A stretch of DNA of 64,000 nucleotides from Winslowiella toletana. GTDB lineage: Bacteria > Pseudomonadota > Gammaproteobacteria > Enterobacterales > Enterobacteriaceae. The DNA lies in assembly GCF_017875465.1 (NCBI RefSeq), contig NZ_JAGGMQ010000001.1, positions 3,658,001 through 3,722,000 on the forward strand, written 5' to 3'. The position numbers were made by a program, and so were the translations under genes. This document shows, in pieces, positions 1 through 9,376 of the stretch. Each line of letters starts with the position of its first letter. Position 1 is the stretch's first letter. The notes below the pieces were generated by a model, which searched no databases, was not told the DNA's origin, and saw nothing but the letters and a program-made list of their open reading frames with translations.

Positions 1-1
1 C

Positions 2-571
2 GGTCAGGTTACCGGTCTGGCGTGGACTGAAGTGGGCGGCGAGCTGCTGACCATTGAAACCGCCTGTGTGCCGGGTAAAGGCAAGCTGACCTACACCGGT
101 TCTCTGGGTGAAGTGATGCAGGAATCCATCCAGGCGGCGTTAACCGTGGTGCGCGCGCGCGCGGAGAAGCTGGGCATCAATGCTGACTTCTACGAAAAGC
201 GTGATATTCATGTGCATGTGCCGGAAGGCGCGACGCCGAAAGATGGTCCGAGCGCCGGTATTGCAATGTGTACCGCGCTGGTCTCCTGTCTGACCGGTAA
301 CCCGGTGCGCGCCGATGTGGCGATGACCGGTGAAATCACCTTGCGTGGCCAGGTTCTGCCAATCGGTGGTTTAAAAGAAAAACTGCTGGCAGCACACCGT
401 GGTGGTATCAAAACGGTGTTAATTCCTGATGAAAATAAACGTGATCTGGAAGAGATTCCTGACAACGTGATTGCCGATCTGAAGATTCATCCGGTGAAGC
501 GCATTGAGGAAGTTCTGGCGCTGGCGCTGCAAAATGCCCCTTACGGCATGCAGGTTGCCACCGCAAAATAG
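2..571 (+). CDS. lon: Lon protease, C-terminal part (5' end outside window)
   Basis: This is the carboxy-terminal proteolytic domain of the ATP-dependent cytosolic protease Lon, which degrades misfolded and regulatory proteins. The frame is open from base 2, so the ATPase and N-terminal domains lie before the window. The catalytic serine is in the motif DGPSAGIAM (codon at 251-253). The partner lysine is in GGLKEKLLA (codon at 374-376), giving the Ser-Lys dyad typical of the S16 family. The gene ends at TAG 569-571 and is followed by a strong intrinsic terminator. hupB comes next, as in E. coli. Confidence 0.97.
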   Translation, partial: GQVTGLAWTEVGGELLTIETACVPGKGKLTYTGSLGEVMQESIQAALTVVRARAEKLGINADFYEKRDIHVHVPEGATPKDGPSAGIAMCTALVSCLTGNPVRADVAMTGEITLRGQVLPIGGLKEKLLAAHRGGIKTVLIPDENKRDLEEIPDNVIADLKIHPVKRIEEVLALALQNAPYGMQVATAK

Positions 572-602
572 TGATTTTTGGCAAAAATAGTTAAAAAGTG
601 CG

Positions 603-638
603 GCTGGCAAGTCAAATGGGACTTGCCAGCTTTTTTTT
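603..638 (+). terminator. lon intrinsic terminator
   Basis: A perfect 11-bp stem (603-613 with 620-630) with a short loop is followed by eight T residues. It lies 31 bp after the lon stop codon. Confidence 0.9.
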
Positions 639-786
639 GTGTCGCTAATTTAGAGGGCTGGCCGAGGGTGCGACGTTAACGATTAAACGTTGTTTCGGCC
701 CATCAGGCTTGATATAACTTGCTGCGCGTTCGTACAGGGCCCGGATGCTCGGGTACGATGTGAATAATAAAGAGGGGATGAATAGA

Positions 787-1059
787 GTGAATAAGTCACA
801 GTTGATCGACAAAATTGCTGCGAATGCTGATATTTCTAAAGCAGCGGCTGGACGTGTATTAGATGCTTTTATGGTTTCAGTTTCCGATTCTCTGAAAGCA
901 GGTGATGAAGTTGCGCTGGTTGGTTTTGGTACTTTCTCCGTACGTGAGCGTTCTGAGCGTACTGGCCGTAACCCACAGACTGGTAAAGAAATTACCATTC
1001 CAGCGGGTAAAGTACCTGGTTTCCGCGCCGGTAAAGCGCTGAAAGACGCGGTAAACTAA
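787..1059 (+). CDS. hupB: DNA-binding protein HU-beta
   Basis: This 90-residue nucleoid protein is the HU beta subunit, which bends DNA and compacts the chromosome as a homodimer or as a heterodimer with HU-alpha. The start was set at GTG 787 because the product then begins [12 protein letters not shown], like E. coli HupB, and an AGAGGGG ribosome-binding site sits about 10 bases upstream. An ATG three codons earlier overlaps that site and is less likely. The [30 protein letters not shown] arm and C-terminal region are of normal length. It is monocistronic, between the lon and hupB terminators. Confidence 0.96.
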   Translation: MNKSQLIDKIAANADISKAAAGRVLDAFMVSVSDSLKAGDEVALVGFGTFSVRERSERTGRNPQTGKEITIPAGKVPGFRAGKALKDAVN

Positions 1060-1134
1060 GAGTGGTTAAGCCTCCACTGAAGCATTTTCTTCGGTGGATT
1101 GAGGACTGACAAAGCGTTCTCATGTAACATACCG

Positions 1135-1165
1135 GGCACATCAGGCAAATGATGTGCCTTTTTTT
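1135..1165 (+). terminator. hupB intrinsic terminator
   Basis: Inverted repeat GGCACATCA (1135-1143) and TGATGTGCC (1150-1158), followed by a seven-T run. Confidence 0.88.
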
Positions 1166-1315
1166 ATCGTTACTGGTGACAAACGCCGTATGCGCGTGTC
1201 AAAAAAAAGGCCGAAGCTGCGGGCCTGAAATGCAGCTGCGTAACACGGCCGCGAGGATGCGGGCGCAAGCGTAAGGTTTACATTCACACTACATACAGCG
1301 GAGTGTTGGCATACC

Positions 1316-3181
1316 ATGATGGACAATTTACGCGCGGCGTCGAACCATGTCGTGCTCAAAATTATTTTGGGTTTGATTATCCTGTCATTCGTGCTGACCG
1401 GTGTCGGCGACTTTTTAATTGGTGGAAACGGCGATTACGCCGCCAAGGTTAACGGACAGGAAATCAGCCGGGCGCAATTAGAGCGTGCGTTCGCCAGTGA
1501 GCGTGGCCGCCAGCAGCAGATGCTGGGCGATCAGTTCTCGCAACTGGCCGGTAACGAAGGTTACCTGCAGCAGATGCGTCAGCAGGCGCTGTCACAGCTG
1601 GTGGATGAAGTATTACTCGATCAGTACGCGAAAGAGCTGAAGCTGGGCATCAGCGACGAGCAGATCAAACAGGCGATCTTCACCCAGCCGGCGTTCCAGA
1701 CCGACGGCAAATTCGACAATACAAAATACCTGAGCCTGATTGGCAATATGGGCTTCTCTGCCGATCAGTACGCTGAAGCGCTGCGTAAGCAGCTGACCAC
1801 CCAACAGCTGGTCACCGCAATTGCCGGTACTGATTTTATGCTGGGCAGCGAATCGGACTCGTTAGCGGCGCTGGTTTCGCAGCAACGTTTAGTTCGCACT
1901 GCAACTATCGATGTTAATCAGCTGGCAGCAAAGCAGCAGGTGAGCGACGAAGAGAGCAAAAACTACTACCAGCAGAATCAAAACAGCTTTATGGCGCCGG
2001 AGCAGTTCCGTGTCAGCTATATCAAGCTGGATGCGGCAAACATGCAGGAATCGGCCAGCGACAGCGAGATCCAGAGCTGGTATGACGAGCACAAAGCCGA
2101 CTACGGTCAGCCGCAGCGTAACCGTTACAGCATCATTCAGACTAAAACCGAAGCGGAAGCGCAGGCGATTGTTGATGAGCTGAAAAAAGGCGGCGACTTT
2201 GCCGCGCTGGCAAAAGCGAAATCTGCTGATCCTATCTCTGCACGCAAGGGCGGTGATATGGGCTGGCTGGAACCTTCTACTACGCCTGATGAACTGAAAG
2301 AGGCTAATCTGACCAGCAAAGGCCAGCTTTCCGGCGTGATCAAATCTTCCGTTGGTTTCCTGGTGGTGCGTCTTGACGATATCCAGCCAGATCAGGTTAA
2401 GCCGTTGACGGAAGTGCGTGATGCTATCGCTGATAAAGTGAAGCAGGAAAAAGGCATCGATGCTTATTACAAACTGCAGCAGAAAGTCAGTGATGCGGCG
2501 AGTAATGACAACGAATCGCTGGCCAGCGCTGAAGAGGCTGCAGGCGTAAAAGCGGTTGAAACCGGCTGGTTCAGCCGTGACAACCTGCCCGCTGAGCTGA
2601 ACTTTAAGCCGGTACAGGACGCGATTTTCAACGGTGGTTTAATCGGTGAAAACGGCGCGCCGGGCAGCAACTCCGATATTATTACCGTCGAGGGTGACCG
2701 TGCCTTTATCGTGCGCGTCAGCGCGCATAAAGCTGAAGCAGTGAAGCCTTATGCTGAGGTTCAGGCGCAGATCGTCGATACCATTAAGCACAACAAAGCG
2801 GAAAAACAGGCGAAAGCCGATGCGGATAAAATCATTGCCGAGCTGAAAGCAGGCAAAGAGGACGCATTTAAAGCCGCGGGTCTGAGCTTTGGTGAGGTGA
2901 AAACGCTGACGCGTAATGGTCAGGATGCGATCACACAGGCGGCGTTTGCCTTGCCACAACCGGCGAAAGATAAAGCCGTTTACGGTGTCAGTGAGGATAT
3001 GCAGGGCAATGTAGTGCTGCTGTCACTGGATAAAGTGCAGGCGGGCACCATGCCAGAGCAGCAGAAGCAGGCGATGGTGAAGGGGATTACCCAGAACAAT
3101 GCGCAAATTGCGTTTGAAGCATTGCTGAGCAACCTGCGTAAAGAGGCCAAAATCAAGTATGGCAACGCGGCGCAGCAGTAA
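1316..3181 (+). CDS. ppiD: Periplasmic chaperone / parvulin-like protein PpiD
   Basis: This 621-residue protein matches the usual PpiD length of about 623. It is anchored in the inner membrane by one N-terminal segment (about residues 14-35, LKIILGLIILSFVLTGVGDF), with the rest in the periplasm. There it binds unfolded proteins leaving the Sec translocon. A SurA-like N domain is followed by a parvulin domain at roughly residues 265-360 (KGGDMGWLEPSTTPDE) and a C-terminal chaperone region. In E. coli the parvulin domain is nearly inactive as an isomerase, so the annotation as peptidyl-prolyl isomerase is historical. It starts MMDNLRAAS like its orthologue. Confidence 0.96.
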   Translation: MMDNLRAASNHVVLKIILGLIILSFVLTGVGDFLIGGNGDYAAKVNGQEISRAQLERAFASERGRQQQMLGDQFSQLAGNEGYLQQMRQQALSQLVDEVLLDQYAKELKLGISDEQIKQAIFTQPAFQTDGKFDNTKYLSLIGNMGFSADQYAEALRKQLTTQQLVTAIAGTDFMLGSESDSLAALVSQQRLVRTATIDVNQLAAKQQVSDEESKNYYQQNQNSFMAPEQFRVSYIKLDAANMQESASDSEIQSWYDEHKADYGQPQRNRYSIIQTKTEAEAQAIVDELKKGGDFAALAKAKSADPISARKGGDMGWLEPSTTPDELKEANLTSKGQLSGVIKSSVGFLVVRLDDIQPDQVKPLTEVRDAIADKVKQEKGIDAYYKLQQKVSDAASNDNESLASAEEAAGVKAVETGWFSRDNLPAELNFKPVQDAIFNGGLIGENGAPGSNSDIITVEGDRAFIVRVSAHKAEAVKPYAEVQAQIVDTIKHNKAEKQAKADADKIIAELKAGKEDAFKAAGLSFGEVKTLTRNGQDAITQAAFALPQPAKDKAVYGVSEDMQGNVVLLSLDKVQAGTMPEQQKQAMVKGITQNNAQIAFEALLSNLRKEAKIKYGNAAQQ

Positions 3182-3219
3182 TCTGTCTCGCAATTAATCT
3201 GCAATCTGATGCAACTCTG

Positions 3220-3241
3220 AAGGCCGCTTACGCGGCCTTTT
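3220..3241 (+). terminator. ppiD intrinsic terminator
   Basis: AAGGCCGC / GCGGCCTT stem with a four-base loop and a short T-rich tail, 40 bp after the ppiD stop. Confidence 0.8.
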
Positions 3242-3288
3242 CCATTTTTGTCTTTTGCCATTTGTTTCTCCCGCCCCAACGCGCGTAA

Positions 3289-3666
<378 letters not shown>

Positions 3667-3726
3667 TCGCAATCGCAAGCAGGCTTTTTGCCAGTGGTCG
3701 CGTGCTGGCAGGCTGCTAACCTGTTC

Positions 3727-3753
3727 AGGTCATACCAGTGGGTATGGCCTTTT
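3727..3753 (+). terminator. ybaV terminator hairpin; overlaps a FadR-like sequence
   Basis: AGGTCATACC pairs with GGTATGGCCT around a four-base loop and is followed by a T-rich stretch. It lies 60 bp after ybaV and just before fadM. The left part reads GGTCATACCAGT, which differs at only one defined base from the core of the FadR operator consensus GGTCNGACCAGT. E. coli fadM is FadR-regulated, so one sequence may serve both roles. Confidence 0.6.
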
Positions 3754-3789
3754 CGTCTTTCACGCAAACATGATTGAGGAAACCAGCCT

Positions 3790-4182
3790 GTGCAGACAAC
3801 AATTAAGGTTCGTGGCTACCATCTGGATGTTTATCAACATGTGAATAATGCCCGCTATCTCGAATTCCTTGAAGAGGCGCGCTGGGACTGGCTGGAACGA
3901 AAACAGGCATTTGCATGGATGGCAGATCAACAGATGGGATTTGTGGTGGTTAATGTCAATATTAACTATCGCCGTCCGGCGGTGCTGGGCGACGTGCTGA
4001 CCATCGATAGTCAGTTACAGCAGCTGAGTGGCAAAAGCGGCGTACTGAGTCAGAATGTGTTACTGGCAGATGGCACAGTAGTCGCGGATGCGCTGCTGAC
4101 CTTTGTTTGTGTTCACCTGCCATCGCAAAAAGTTCTGCCGCTGGAGGGGGAATTAAAGCAGCAACTGGAATCGCTGCTTTAA
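3790..4182 (+). CDS. fadM: Long-chain acyl-CoA thioesterase FadM
   Basis: This is a 130-residue hotdog-fold thioesterase of the 4-hydroxybenzoyl-CoA thioesterase type, cytosolic. It removes CoA from long-chain (including unsaturated) acyl-CoA intermediates that beta-oxidation cannot process. The N terminus MQTTIKVRGYHLDVYQHVNN contains the conserved D-x-x-x-H-V-N-N catalytic motif. It uses a GTG start at 3790 after a GAGGAAAC ribosome-binding site. It is convergent with queC, 30 bp away. A FadR-like site lies upstream. Confidence 0.94.
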   Translation: MQTTIKVRGYHLDVYQHVNNARYLEFLEEARWDWLERKQAFAWMADQQMGFVVVNVNINYRRPAVLGDVLTIDSQLQQLSGKSGVLSQNVLLADGTVVADALLTFVCVHLPSQKVLPLEGELKQQLESLL

Positions 4183-4212
4183 GCCATGCTGCTGCACGGC
4201 GCAGGGCAACGC

Positions 4213-4908
4213 TTACGCCAGACCAGTTTTCGCCAGCATGCTGGCCATCACGCTGGCGGCATGATCCTGATAATCACTTAATCCACGGGCGCGCAGATGG
4301 CAGGCGGCACATTCGCCACAGCCGTCACCTTTAATACCGTTATAGCAGGTCAGGGTCTGCTGACGTATCAGCGGCAGCTGCTGCCAGTAATCGGCCAGCG
4401 CCCAGGTTTCCGCTTTATTCAGCCACATCAGCGGCGTTTCAAAACGCACCTTGCGCGCCATGCCCAGCTCAATGGCGTGATTCAGCGCTTTAACAAACTC
4501 ATCGCGGCAGTCCGGGTAGCCGGAGAAGTCAGTTTCACAGACGCCGGTGATCACCGCTTCCGCTTCGACCTGATAAGCATAAATCGACGCCAGCGTCAGA
4601 AACAGGATATTGCGCCCCGGGACAAAGGTGCTGGGTAAACCGCTGGCGCTGGCATCGAAAGCTGGTACCGGAATGTTATCGCGCGTCAGGCTGCTGACTG
4701 CCAGCTCATTTAGCAGGGTCACATCCAGCACCTTATGCGCGCGGGCGCCCAGCTGTTGTGACAGTGCTTGTGCAACGTCGATCTCTTCGCGATGGCGCTG
4801 GCCGTAATCGAAAGTGACGCAGTGTACTTCGTCATACTGCTGAAGAGCCTGAATCAAACAGGTTGTAGAGTCCTGTCCACCGCTAAAAACCACCACTGCA
4901 CGTTTCAT
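4213..4908 (-). CDS. queC: 7-cyano-7-deazaguanine (preQ0) synthase
   Basis: QueC converts 7-carboxy-7-deazaguanine, ammonia and ATP to preQ0, a step in making queuosine for tRNA wobble positions. The 231-residue length is standard for the family. The ATP-pyrophosphatase P-loop SGGQDSTT is at residues 9-16. Four zinc-ligand cysteines are in the C-terminal stretch [20 protein letters not shown]. It is convergent with fadM and followed in the same strand by ybaE upstream, as in E. coli. Confidence 0.97.
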   Translation of the reverse strand: MKRAVVVFSGGQDSTTCLIQALQQYDEVHCVTFDYGQRHREEIDVAQALSQQLGARAHKVLDVTLLNELAVSSLTRDNIPVPAFDASASGLPSTFVPGRNILFLTLASIYAYQVEAEAVITGVCETDFSGYPDCRDEFVKALNHAIELGMARKVRFETPLMWLNKAETWALADYWQQLPLIRQQTLTCYNGIKGDGCGECAACHLRARGLSDYQDHAASVMASMLAKTGLA

Positions 4909-4942
4909 ATATCGCCTTCCTTAATGTTTCAGATATCACCCT

Positions 4943-4966
4943 GCAGGGGCGGCGTTCACGCTGCCC
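4943..4966. repeat. Degenerate solo half of the GC-rich hairpin repeat
   Basis: The 24 bases match the right half of the double-hairpin repeats found at 29.3, 34.4, 39.5 and 44.7 kb, with a few substitutions that weaken the hairpin. The surrounding queC-ybaE gap (4909-5060) shows no coding sequence. Confidence 0.6.
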
Positions 4967-5060
4967 GCGCCAATGGTTTGCCGCCGTGCCTGCTGCAATA
5001 CGGAAGCCGTTAACGGCTCCCCTACGTCCGGGGGGGCCTATACTACTGTTTACGACCGCT

Positions 5061-6761
5061 TCACTCAATCACCACCGGAGGCGGCACCCAGGCGCGGGTA
5101 AAATCAAACCAGCCCGACGCATTCAGGTATATACCTTCCACGCCAGGCGGCGCGCTAATCTGATAGCGATAATTAAACAGCGGAGTAATCACCGCATCGT
5201 TCATCAGTTGCCGGAAACACTGCTGCAAGCCGACAAAACGTACCTGCTCCTGTGGCTCAGCCTGAATCTGGCGCAGATCGGCCATAAGCCGCTGATAGCC
5301 TGCGGCAGAAAGAAGGGTGGACCACAGAGGATCAAGGCGCAGCCAGCTTTCGAGGATAAATTCCGGCGCGTCACCAATCAGCCGGTCACCCATTACTAAA
5401 TCAGCCTGCGCCAGACCGGCATAATCCTGCCAGTTTTTGGCGTGATGAAAATGCAGTTGCAGCTGGCAGTTATGGCTGGCCAGCAGCTCCTGCAGCTTGT
5501 GCGCCATCGCATCCAGCTCTACCGGTAAATGATAGTGCAGACTGAGCCGGTCGGGCAGGGCGATATCATCCCCGGCAGACCAGTCGGGCAGTGGCCAGCC
5601 GGGCAGCATCTCGCGACTCGGAGTAATCAGTCCCTCTTCGATCGGCAACTGCGCGATAATTTCCGCCTGCTGAATCAGCTTCATCAGTTTTGCCGCCTGC
5701 GCCGCATTGAGCGCGCGCTGCTGATTAATCGCCAGATAACAGAAGCCAAGGCTGGTGCTTTTACTGACCGGCCGCAGCAGCGGCAGCTCATCCAGCGCGC
5801 CAATCGCAATCTGTACCGGATGGCTACAGCTGGTTCCCAGCTGGCTGTCAAACAGTTGCGGTGTGATCCAGTATTCAATTGCCTGCATCAGCGGGTGTTG
5901 CAGATGATACCAGCCGTGGCTCTCAATCCGCACCAGCGTCGGGCTAAAGTGGCTTAACCTGTAAGGACCCGCCCCCAGTTTTTCATCCAGCGGATGCGGC
6001 AGCAGGCAAAATACAGTGGCCAGACGATGTGCCAGCCAGTTGTCGGCGGTATGCAATTCAAAGCGCAGACAGAGCGCGTGCGCCAGTGACACCGACTTGA
6101 CGCTGGCCAGCAGTTTGCTGCCGATGGTGCTGGCAAGAATCTTTTGCAGCCGCTGTTGCAGCTGAACCGCAGTAATCGCTTCGCCATTGTGCCAGTGCAG
6201 CTGCGGACGCAAAAAGAAGAACCACTCCAGCTGGTTATCACTGCATACCCAATGATGCGCCAGATCGGCAACCACCTGATTGTGCTGAAAACGGGTCAGA
6301 CCGGCATACACATGGTGGCAGAGATGCTGCTCCGCGCGGCCACTCAGGGTCAGCGGCTGTAAGGCATCCAGCGTGCGATAGTAAGGAATACGCAGGGTTG
6401 GGGCGTTATTCAGCCACTGTCCGCCCATAAAGGGCTGCAACAGCTGGCTTAGCTGCTCTGGCGCCAGCTGCACCAGTTGCAGAGCATGCTGCGGCTGTCC
6501 GCGATCAAGTTGCTGCTGCAACAGCTCGCTGCGCAGATGATCCGGCGTTTGTAAAAAGCGCAGAGCGCCGCGCTTGCCACGTCCGGACTCTGCGCGCCAG
6601 TCGAGCCATTGCGCCTGTTGCCACTGACCAAGCAGAGTACGCATATGGCGCTCACTACAGAAGCAGCGTTCGGCCATTTCGGCGACGCTGGTTTGTTGTG
6701 GAACACCGCCACTGTGCTGCCACAGGCGGGCAAACTGGTTAAGGCGATTAAGCTGGCGCAT
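5061..6761 (-). CDS. ybaE: SgrR-like transcriptional regulator YbaE
   Basis: This 566-residue protein has the same length as E. coli YbaE. It has an N-terminal winged helix domain of the SgrR type (about residues 1-110, CFCSERHMRTLLGQWQQAQW). A long C-terminal region follows that resembles peptide-type solute-binding proteins (about 150-560, including RAEQHLCHHVYAGLTRF). SgrR uses such a domain to sense small molecules; the ligand of YbaE is unknown. The start was set at ATG 6761 to match the E. coli N terminus; a GTG at 6785 is possible, but neither has a good ribosome-binding site. It is divergent from cof. Confidence 0.87.
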   Translation of the reverse strand: MRQLNRLNQFARLWQHSGGVPQQTSVAEMAERCFCSERHMRTLLGQWQQAQWLDWRAESGRGKRGALRFLQTPDHLRSELLQQQLDRGQPQHALQLVQLAPEQLSQLLQPFMGGQWLNNAPTLRIPYYRTLDALQPLTLSGRAEQHLCHHVYAGLTRFQHNQVVADLAHHWVCSDNQLEWFFFLRPQLHWHNGEAITAVQLQQRLQKILASTIGSKLLASVKSVSLAHALCLRFELHTADNWLAHRLATVFCLLPHPLDEKLGAGPYRLSHFSPTLVRIESHGWYHLQHPLMQAIEYWITPQLFDSQLGTSCSHPVQIAIGALDELPLLRPVSKSTSLGFCYLAINQQRALNAAQAAKLMKLIQQAEIIAQLPIEEGLITPSREMLPGWPLPDWSAGDDIALPDRLSLHYHLPVELDAMAHKLQELLASHNCQLQLHFHHAKNWQDYAGLAQADLVMGDRLIGDAPEFILESWLRLDPLWSTLLSAAGYQRLMADLRQIQAEPQEQVRFVGLQQCFRQLMNDAVITPLFNYRYQISAPPGVEGIYLNASGWFDFTRAWVPPPVVIE

Positions 6762-6860
6762 AGTTAAACCCGGAATGGTTTTCACAAAGTATTCACTATT
6801 AGTTCCGCAATTACCAGGTGATACTCGACTCTCATACTTTCATCACTGCCAGGAGATAAG

Positions 6861-7682
6861 ATGTCGCGTTTAGCTGCTTTTGATATGGATGGCACCCTGT
6901 TACTGCCTAATCACCAGTTGGGGAAAGAGACGATAGCGGCACTACGCGCATTACAGGAAAAGCAGGTGATTCTGGCCTTTGCCACTGGCAGGCATCTGCT
7001 GGAAATGAAAATTCTGGCAGCGGAACTGGAACTGGATGCCTGGCTGATTACCGGCAATGGCACCCGCGTCAATGCGGTGAATGGCGAGCGGCTATCTGGC
7101 AACGATCTGCCGCCGGATATCGCCCGCCAGGTCACCGATACGCAGTGGGACACCACGGCCACCATGCATGTGTTTAACGATGATGGCTGGTTTACCGGCA
7201 ATGAGCTGCCGGAAATATTGCAGGCGCATCTGATCAGCGGCTTTACTTATCAGCTTGCGGATGTCCGCCAGATCCCGGCGGACCAGGTGACGAAAATCTG
7301 TTTTATTGCTGAACATGAGGAGCTGTGCCGGCTGGAAATCCAGCTTAGCGAAGCGCTCGGTGACCGCGCGCATCTCTGCTTCTCGGCCTGGGAGTGTCTG
7401 GAAGTGCTGCCGGTTAACTGCAATAAAGGGACTGCGCTGAACTTTCTCAGCAACCATCTCGGGCTGACGATGGCCGATTGCATGGCCTTTGGCGATGCGA
7501 TGAACGATCGTGAAATGCTGGCGGCAGTGGGGCGGGGTTTTATTATGGGCAACGCCATGCATCAGCTGAAAAATGCACTGCCGCATCTGCCGGTTATCGG
7601 ACATTGCGCGACACAGGGAGTGTCACATTATCTTAATCACTGGCTGACCACACCACACCTTACCTATTCCCCCGAATTCTAA
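6861..7682 (+). CDS. cof: HAD-family phosphatase Cof (HMP-PP phosphatase)
   Basis: This is a 273-residue cytosolic Cof-type haloacid-dehalogenase-like hydrolase. Motif I is FDMDGTL (residues 7-13), with aspartates 8 and 10 as nucleophile and acid/base. The late acidic motif is [10 protein letters not shown] near residue 212. In E. coli Cof hydrolyses the thiamine precursor HMP pyrophosphate and other phosphorylated compounds. An AGGAG ribosome-binding site precedes ATG 6861. It is divergent from ybaE and followed by an intrinsic terminator. Confidence 0.94.
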   Translation: MSRLAAFDMDGTLLLPNHQLGKETIAALRALQEKQVILAFATGRHLLEMKILAAELELDAWLITGNGTRVNAVNGERLSGNDLPPDIARQVTDTQWDTTATMHVFNDDGWFTGNELPEILQAHLISGFTYQLADVRQIPADQVTKICFIAEHEELCRLEIQLSEALGDRAHLCFSAWECLEVLPVNCNKGTALNFLSNHLGLTMADCMAFGDAMNDREMLAAVGRGFIMGNAMHQLKNALPHLPVIGHCATQGVSHYLNHWLTTPHLTYSPEF

Positions 7683-7694
7683 GGTTCTTCAGCC

Positions 7695-7721
7695 AGCCGG
7701 ACGGGAGTGTCCGGCTTTTTT
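7695..7721 (+). terminator. cof intrinsic terminator
   Basis: AGCCGGAC / GTCCGGCT stem with a six-base loop and a six-T run, directly abutting the convergent ccdA stop codon. Confidence 0.85.
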
Positions 7722-8754
7722 ATGCCAGCGCCTGCTGCCACGGACTGATATCGCCAATATGTTCCCGCACCCAGTCGGCATGATAATAGCTGTCGAGATA
7801 GCGATCGCCGCTGTCACACAGCAGGGTGACAATCGCCCCCTGGCGGCCCTGCTCGCGCATCTCTCTGGCAACCTGCAGCGCGCCCCAGATATTGGTGCCG
7901 GTCGAAGCGCCCGCTTTACGGCCCAGCTGTTTTTCCAGCCACAGCATCGCTGCAATGCTGGCGCCATCCGGCACTTTCAGCATCGCATCAATGACATCCG
8001 GAATAAACGACGGTTCGACGCGCGGGCGGCCAATACCTTCAATGCGGCTGCCAGTGGCGCTGATTAAAGCCGGATCCCGCTGCTGCCAGTAATCAAAGAA
8101 CACCGAGTTTTGCGGATCCACCACCAGCAGCCGGGTATCATGTCCCTGATAGCGCAGATAGCGGCCAATGGTGGCTGAGGTGCCACCGGTGCCAGCACTC
8201 ATTACAATAGTGTCCGGAATCGGAAACGGCTCGCTGCTCATCTGGCGGAAAATGCTCTCGGCGATATTATTATTGCCACGCCAGTCGGTGGCGCGCTCGG
8301 CATAGGTAAACTGATCCATAAAGTGGCCGTTAAGCTCGCGCGCCAGGCGCTCGGATTCGGCATACAGCTGGCAGGGATCGCTGACAAAGTGACACTGACC
8401 ACCATAAAAAGTGATCTGTTCGACCTTGCGTCTGGCGGTACTGGCGGGCATTACCGCAATAAATGGCAGGCCGATCAGGCGGGCAAAATAGGCTTCCGAC
8501 ACTGCGGTACTGCCCGATGACGCTTCAATAATTGGCCGATTCTGTTTGATCCAGCCATTGCTTAAGCCATATAAAAACAGCGAGCGGGCCAGACGGTGCT
8601 TCAGGCTTCCGGTAGGATGGGTGCTCTCATCTTTTAAATAGAGCCAGATGCCGGGAAAGTCGGGTAAAGCCAGACGGATCAGATGCGTATCGGCGGAACG
8701 CTGAAAGTCGGCATTTATTTCGTTGATTGCGTGTTTTACCCACTGGCTGGTCAT
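7720..8754 (-). CDS. ccdA: PLP-dependent cysteine desulfhydrase, CcdA-like
   Basis: This 344-residue fold-type II pyridoxal-phosphate enzyme belongs to the cysteine synthase/cystathionine beta-synthase family. The PLP lysine is K52 in TGSLKHRLA. The glycine-rich phosphate loop is [12 protein letters not shown] and the C terminus has [10 protein letters not shown]. It lies divergent from an Lrp-family gene, exactly as Pantoea ananatis ccdA lies next to ccdR. There the enzyme degrades excess cysteine and is cysteine-inducible. The desulfhydrase call rests on this context, since family members with the same fold make cysteine. ATG 8754 was chosen over an ATG 13 codons upstream because AGGAG precedes it. 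Confidence 0.82.
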   Translation of the reverse strand: MTSQWVKHAINEINADFQRSADTHLIRLALPDFPGIWLYLKDESTHPTGSLKHRLARSLFLYGLSNGWIKQNRPIIEASSGSTAVSEAYFARLIGLPFIAVMPASTARRKVEQITFYGGQCHFVSDPCQLYAESERLARELNGHFMDQFTYAERATDWRGNNNIAESIFRQMSSEPFPIPDTIVMSAGTGGTSATIGRYLRYQGHDTRLLVVDPQNSVFFDYWQQRDPALISATGSRIEGIGRPRVEPSFIPDVIDAMLKVPDGASIAAMLWLEKQLGRKAGASTGTNIWGALQVAREMREQGRQGAIVTLLCDSGDRYLDSYYHADWVREHIGDISPWQQALA

Positions 8755-8867
8755 GATCGGGCTCCTGATAATCGTGCAGCAAGAGTAAGGCATTCACGGG
8801 AAAAAAGGTTTATCTTCTTTACTGTATAATGGCGTAATTAGAGAAAAAAATTCTCCGGAGTCGGCGT

Positions 8868-9329
8868 ATGTTAGATAAAACTGACCGTAAACTGCTGGCG
8901 TTGCTGCAGCAGGATTGCACGCTTTCGCTGCAGGCGCTGGCCGATGCGGTTAATCTGACCACCACGCCATGCTGGAAACGGCTGAAAAAGCTGGAAGATG
9001 ACGGCATAATTCGTGGCAAAGTGGCGCTACTGGATGGTGATAAAATCGGTCTGTCATTAACCGCCTTTATGCTGATCAAGACCCAGCAGCACAGCAGTGC
9101 CTGGTATCAGCAGTTTGTTGAAGTGGTGCAAAGCCTGCCGGAGGTGATGGCTTTTTATCGTATGGCGGGCGAATACGACTATCTGATGCGTATTCAGGTG
9201 GCGGATATGAAATGCTATGACGCGTTCTACAAACGATTAGTGAACGGCGTTCCGGGATTAATCGATGTCACTTCGAGTTTTGCCATGGAAGAGATAAAAT
9301 ACACCACGGCTTTGCCAGTGAATCCTTAA
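8868..9329 (+). CDS. ccdR: Lrp/AsnC-family cysteine-responsive regulator (CcdR/DecR, YbaO)
   Basis: This 153-residue regulator has an N-terminal helix-turn-helix (about residues 1-60, [20 protein letters not shown]). A C-terminal RAM ligand-binding domain follows (about 68-150, [17 protein letters not shown]). E. coli DecR (YbaO) activates cysteine detoxification genes, and the P. ananatis orthologue CcdR drives ccdA. The divergent 113-bp AT-rich gap to ccdA is the probable operator and promoter region. The name decR is equally valid. It is followed by mdlA on the same strand after 47 bp. Confidence 0.9.
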   Translation: MLDKTDRKLLALLQQDCTLSLQALADAVNLTTTPCWKRLKKLEDDGIIRGKVALLDGDKIGLSLTAFMLIKTQQHSSAWYQQFVEVVQSLPEVMAFYRMAGEYDYLMRIQVADMKCYDAFYKRLVNGVPGLIDVTSSFAMEEIKYTTALPVNP

Positions 9330-9376
9330 TTTAATGGAGGTTTTTTGCCTCCTTTTCCCAGTTCAGGACATATTGC

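Noticed and set aside
1201-1226. Possible leftward terminator upstream of ppiD (T run on minus strand)
   Set aside because: The stem is only about five base pairs with a long loop, and there is no leftward gene for it to end.
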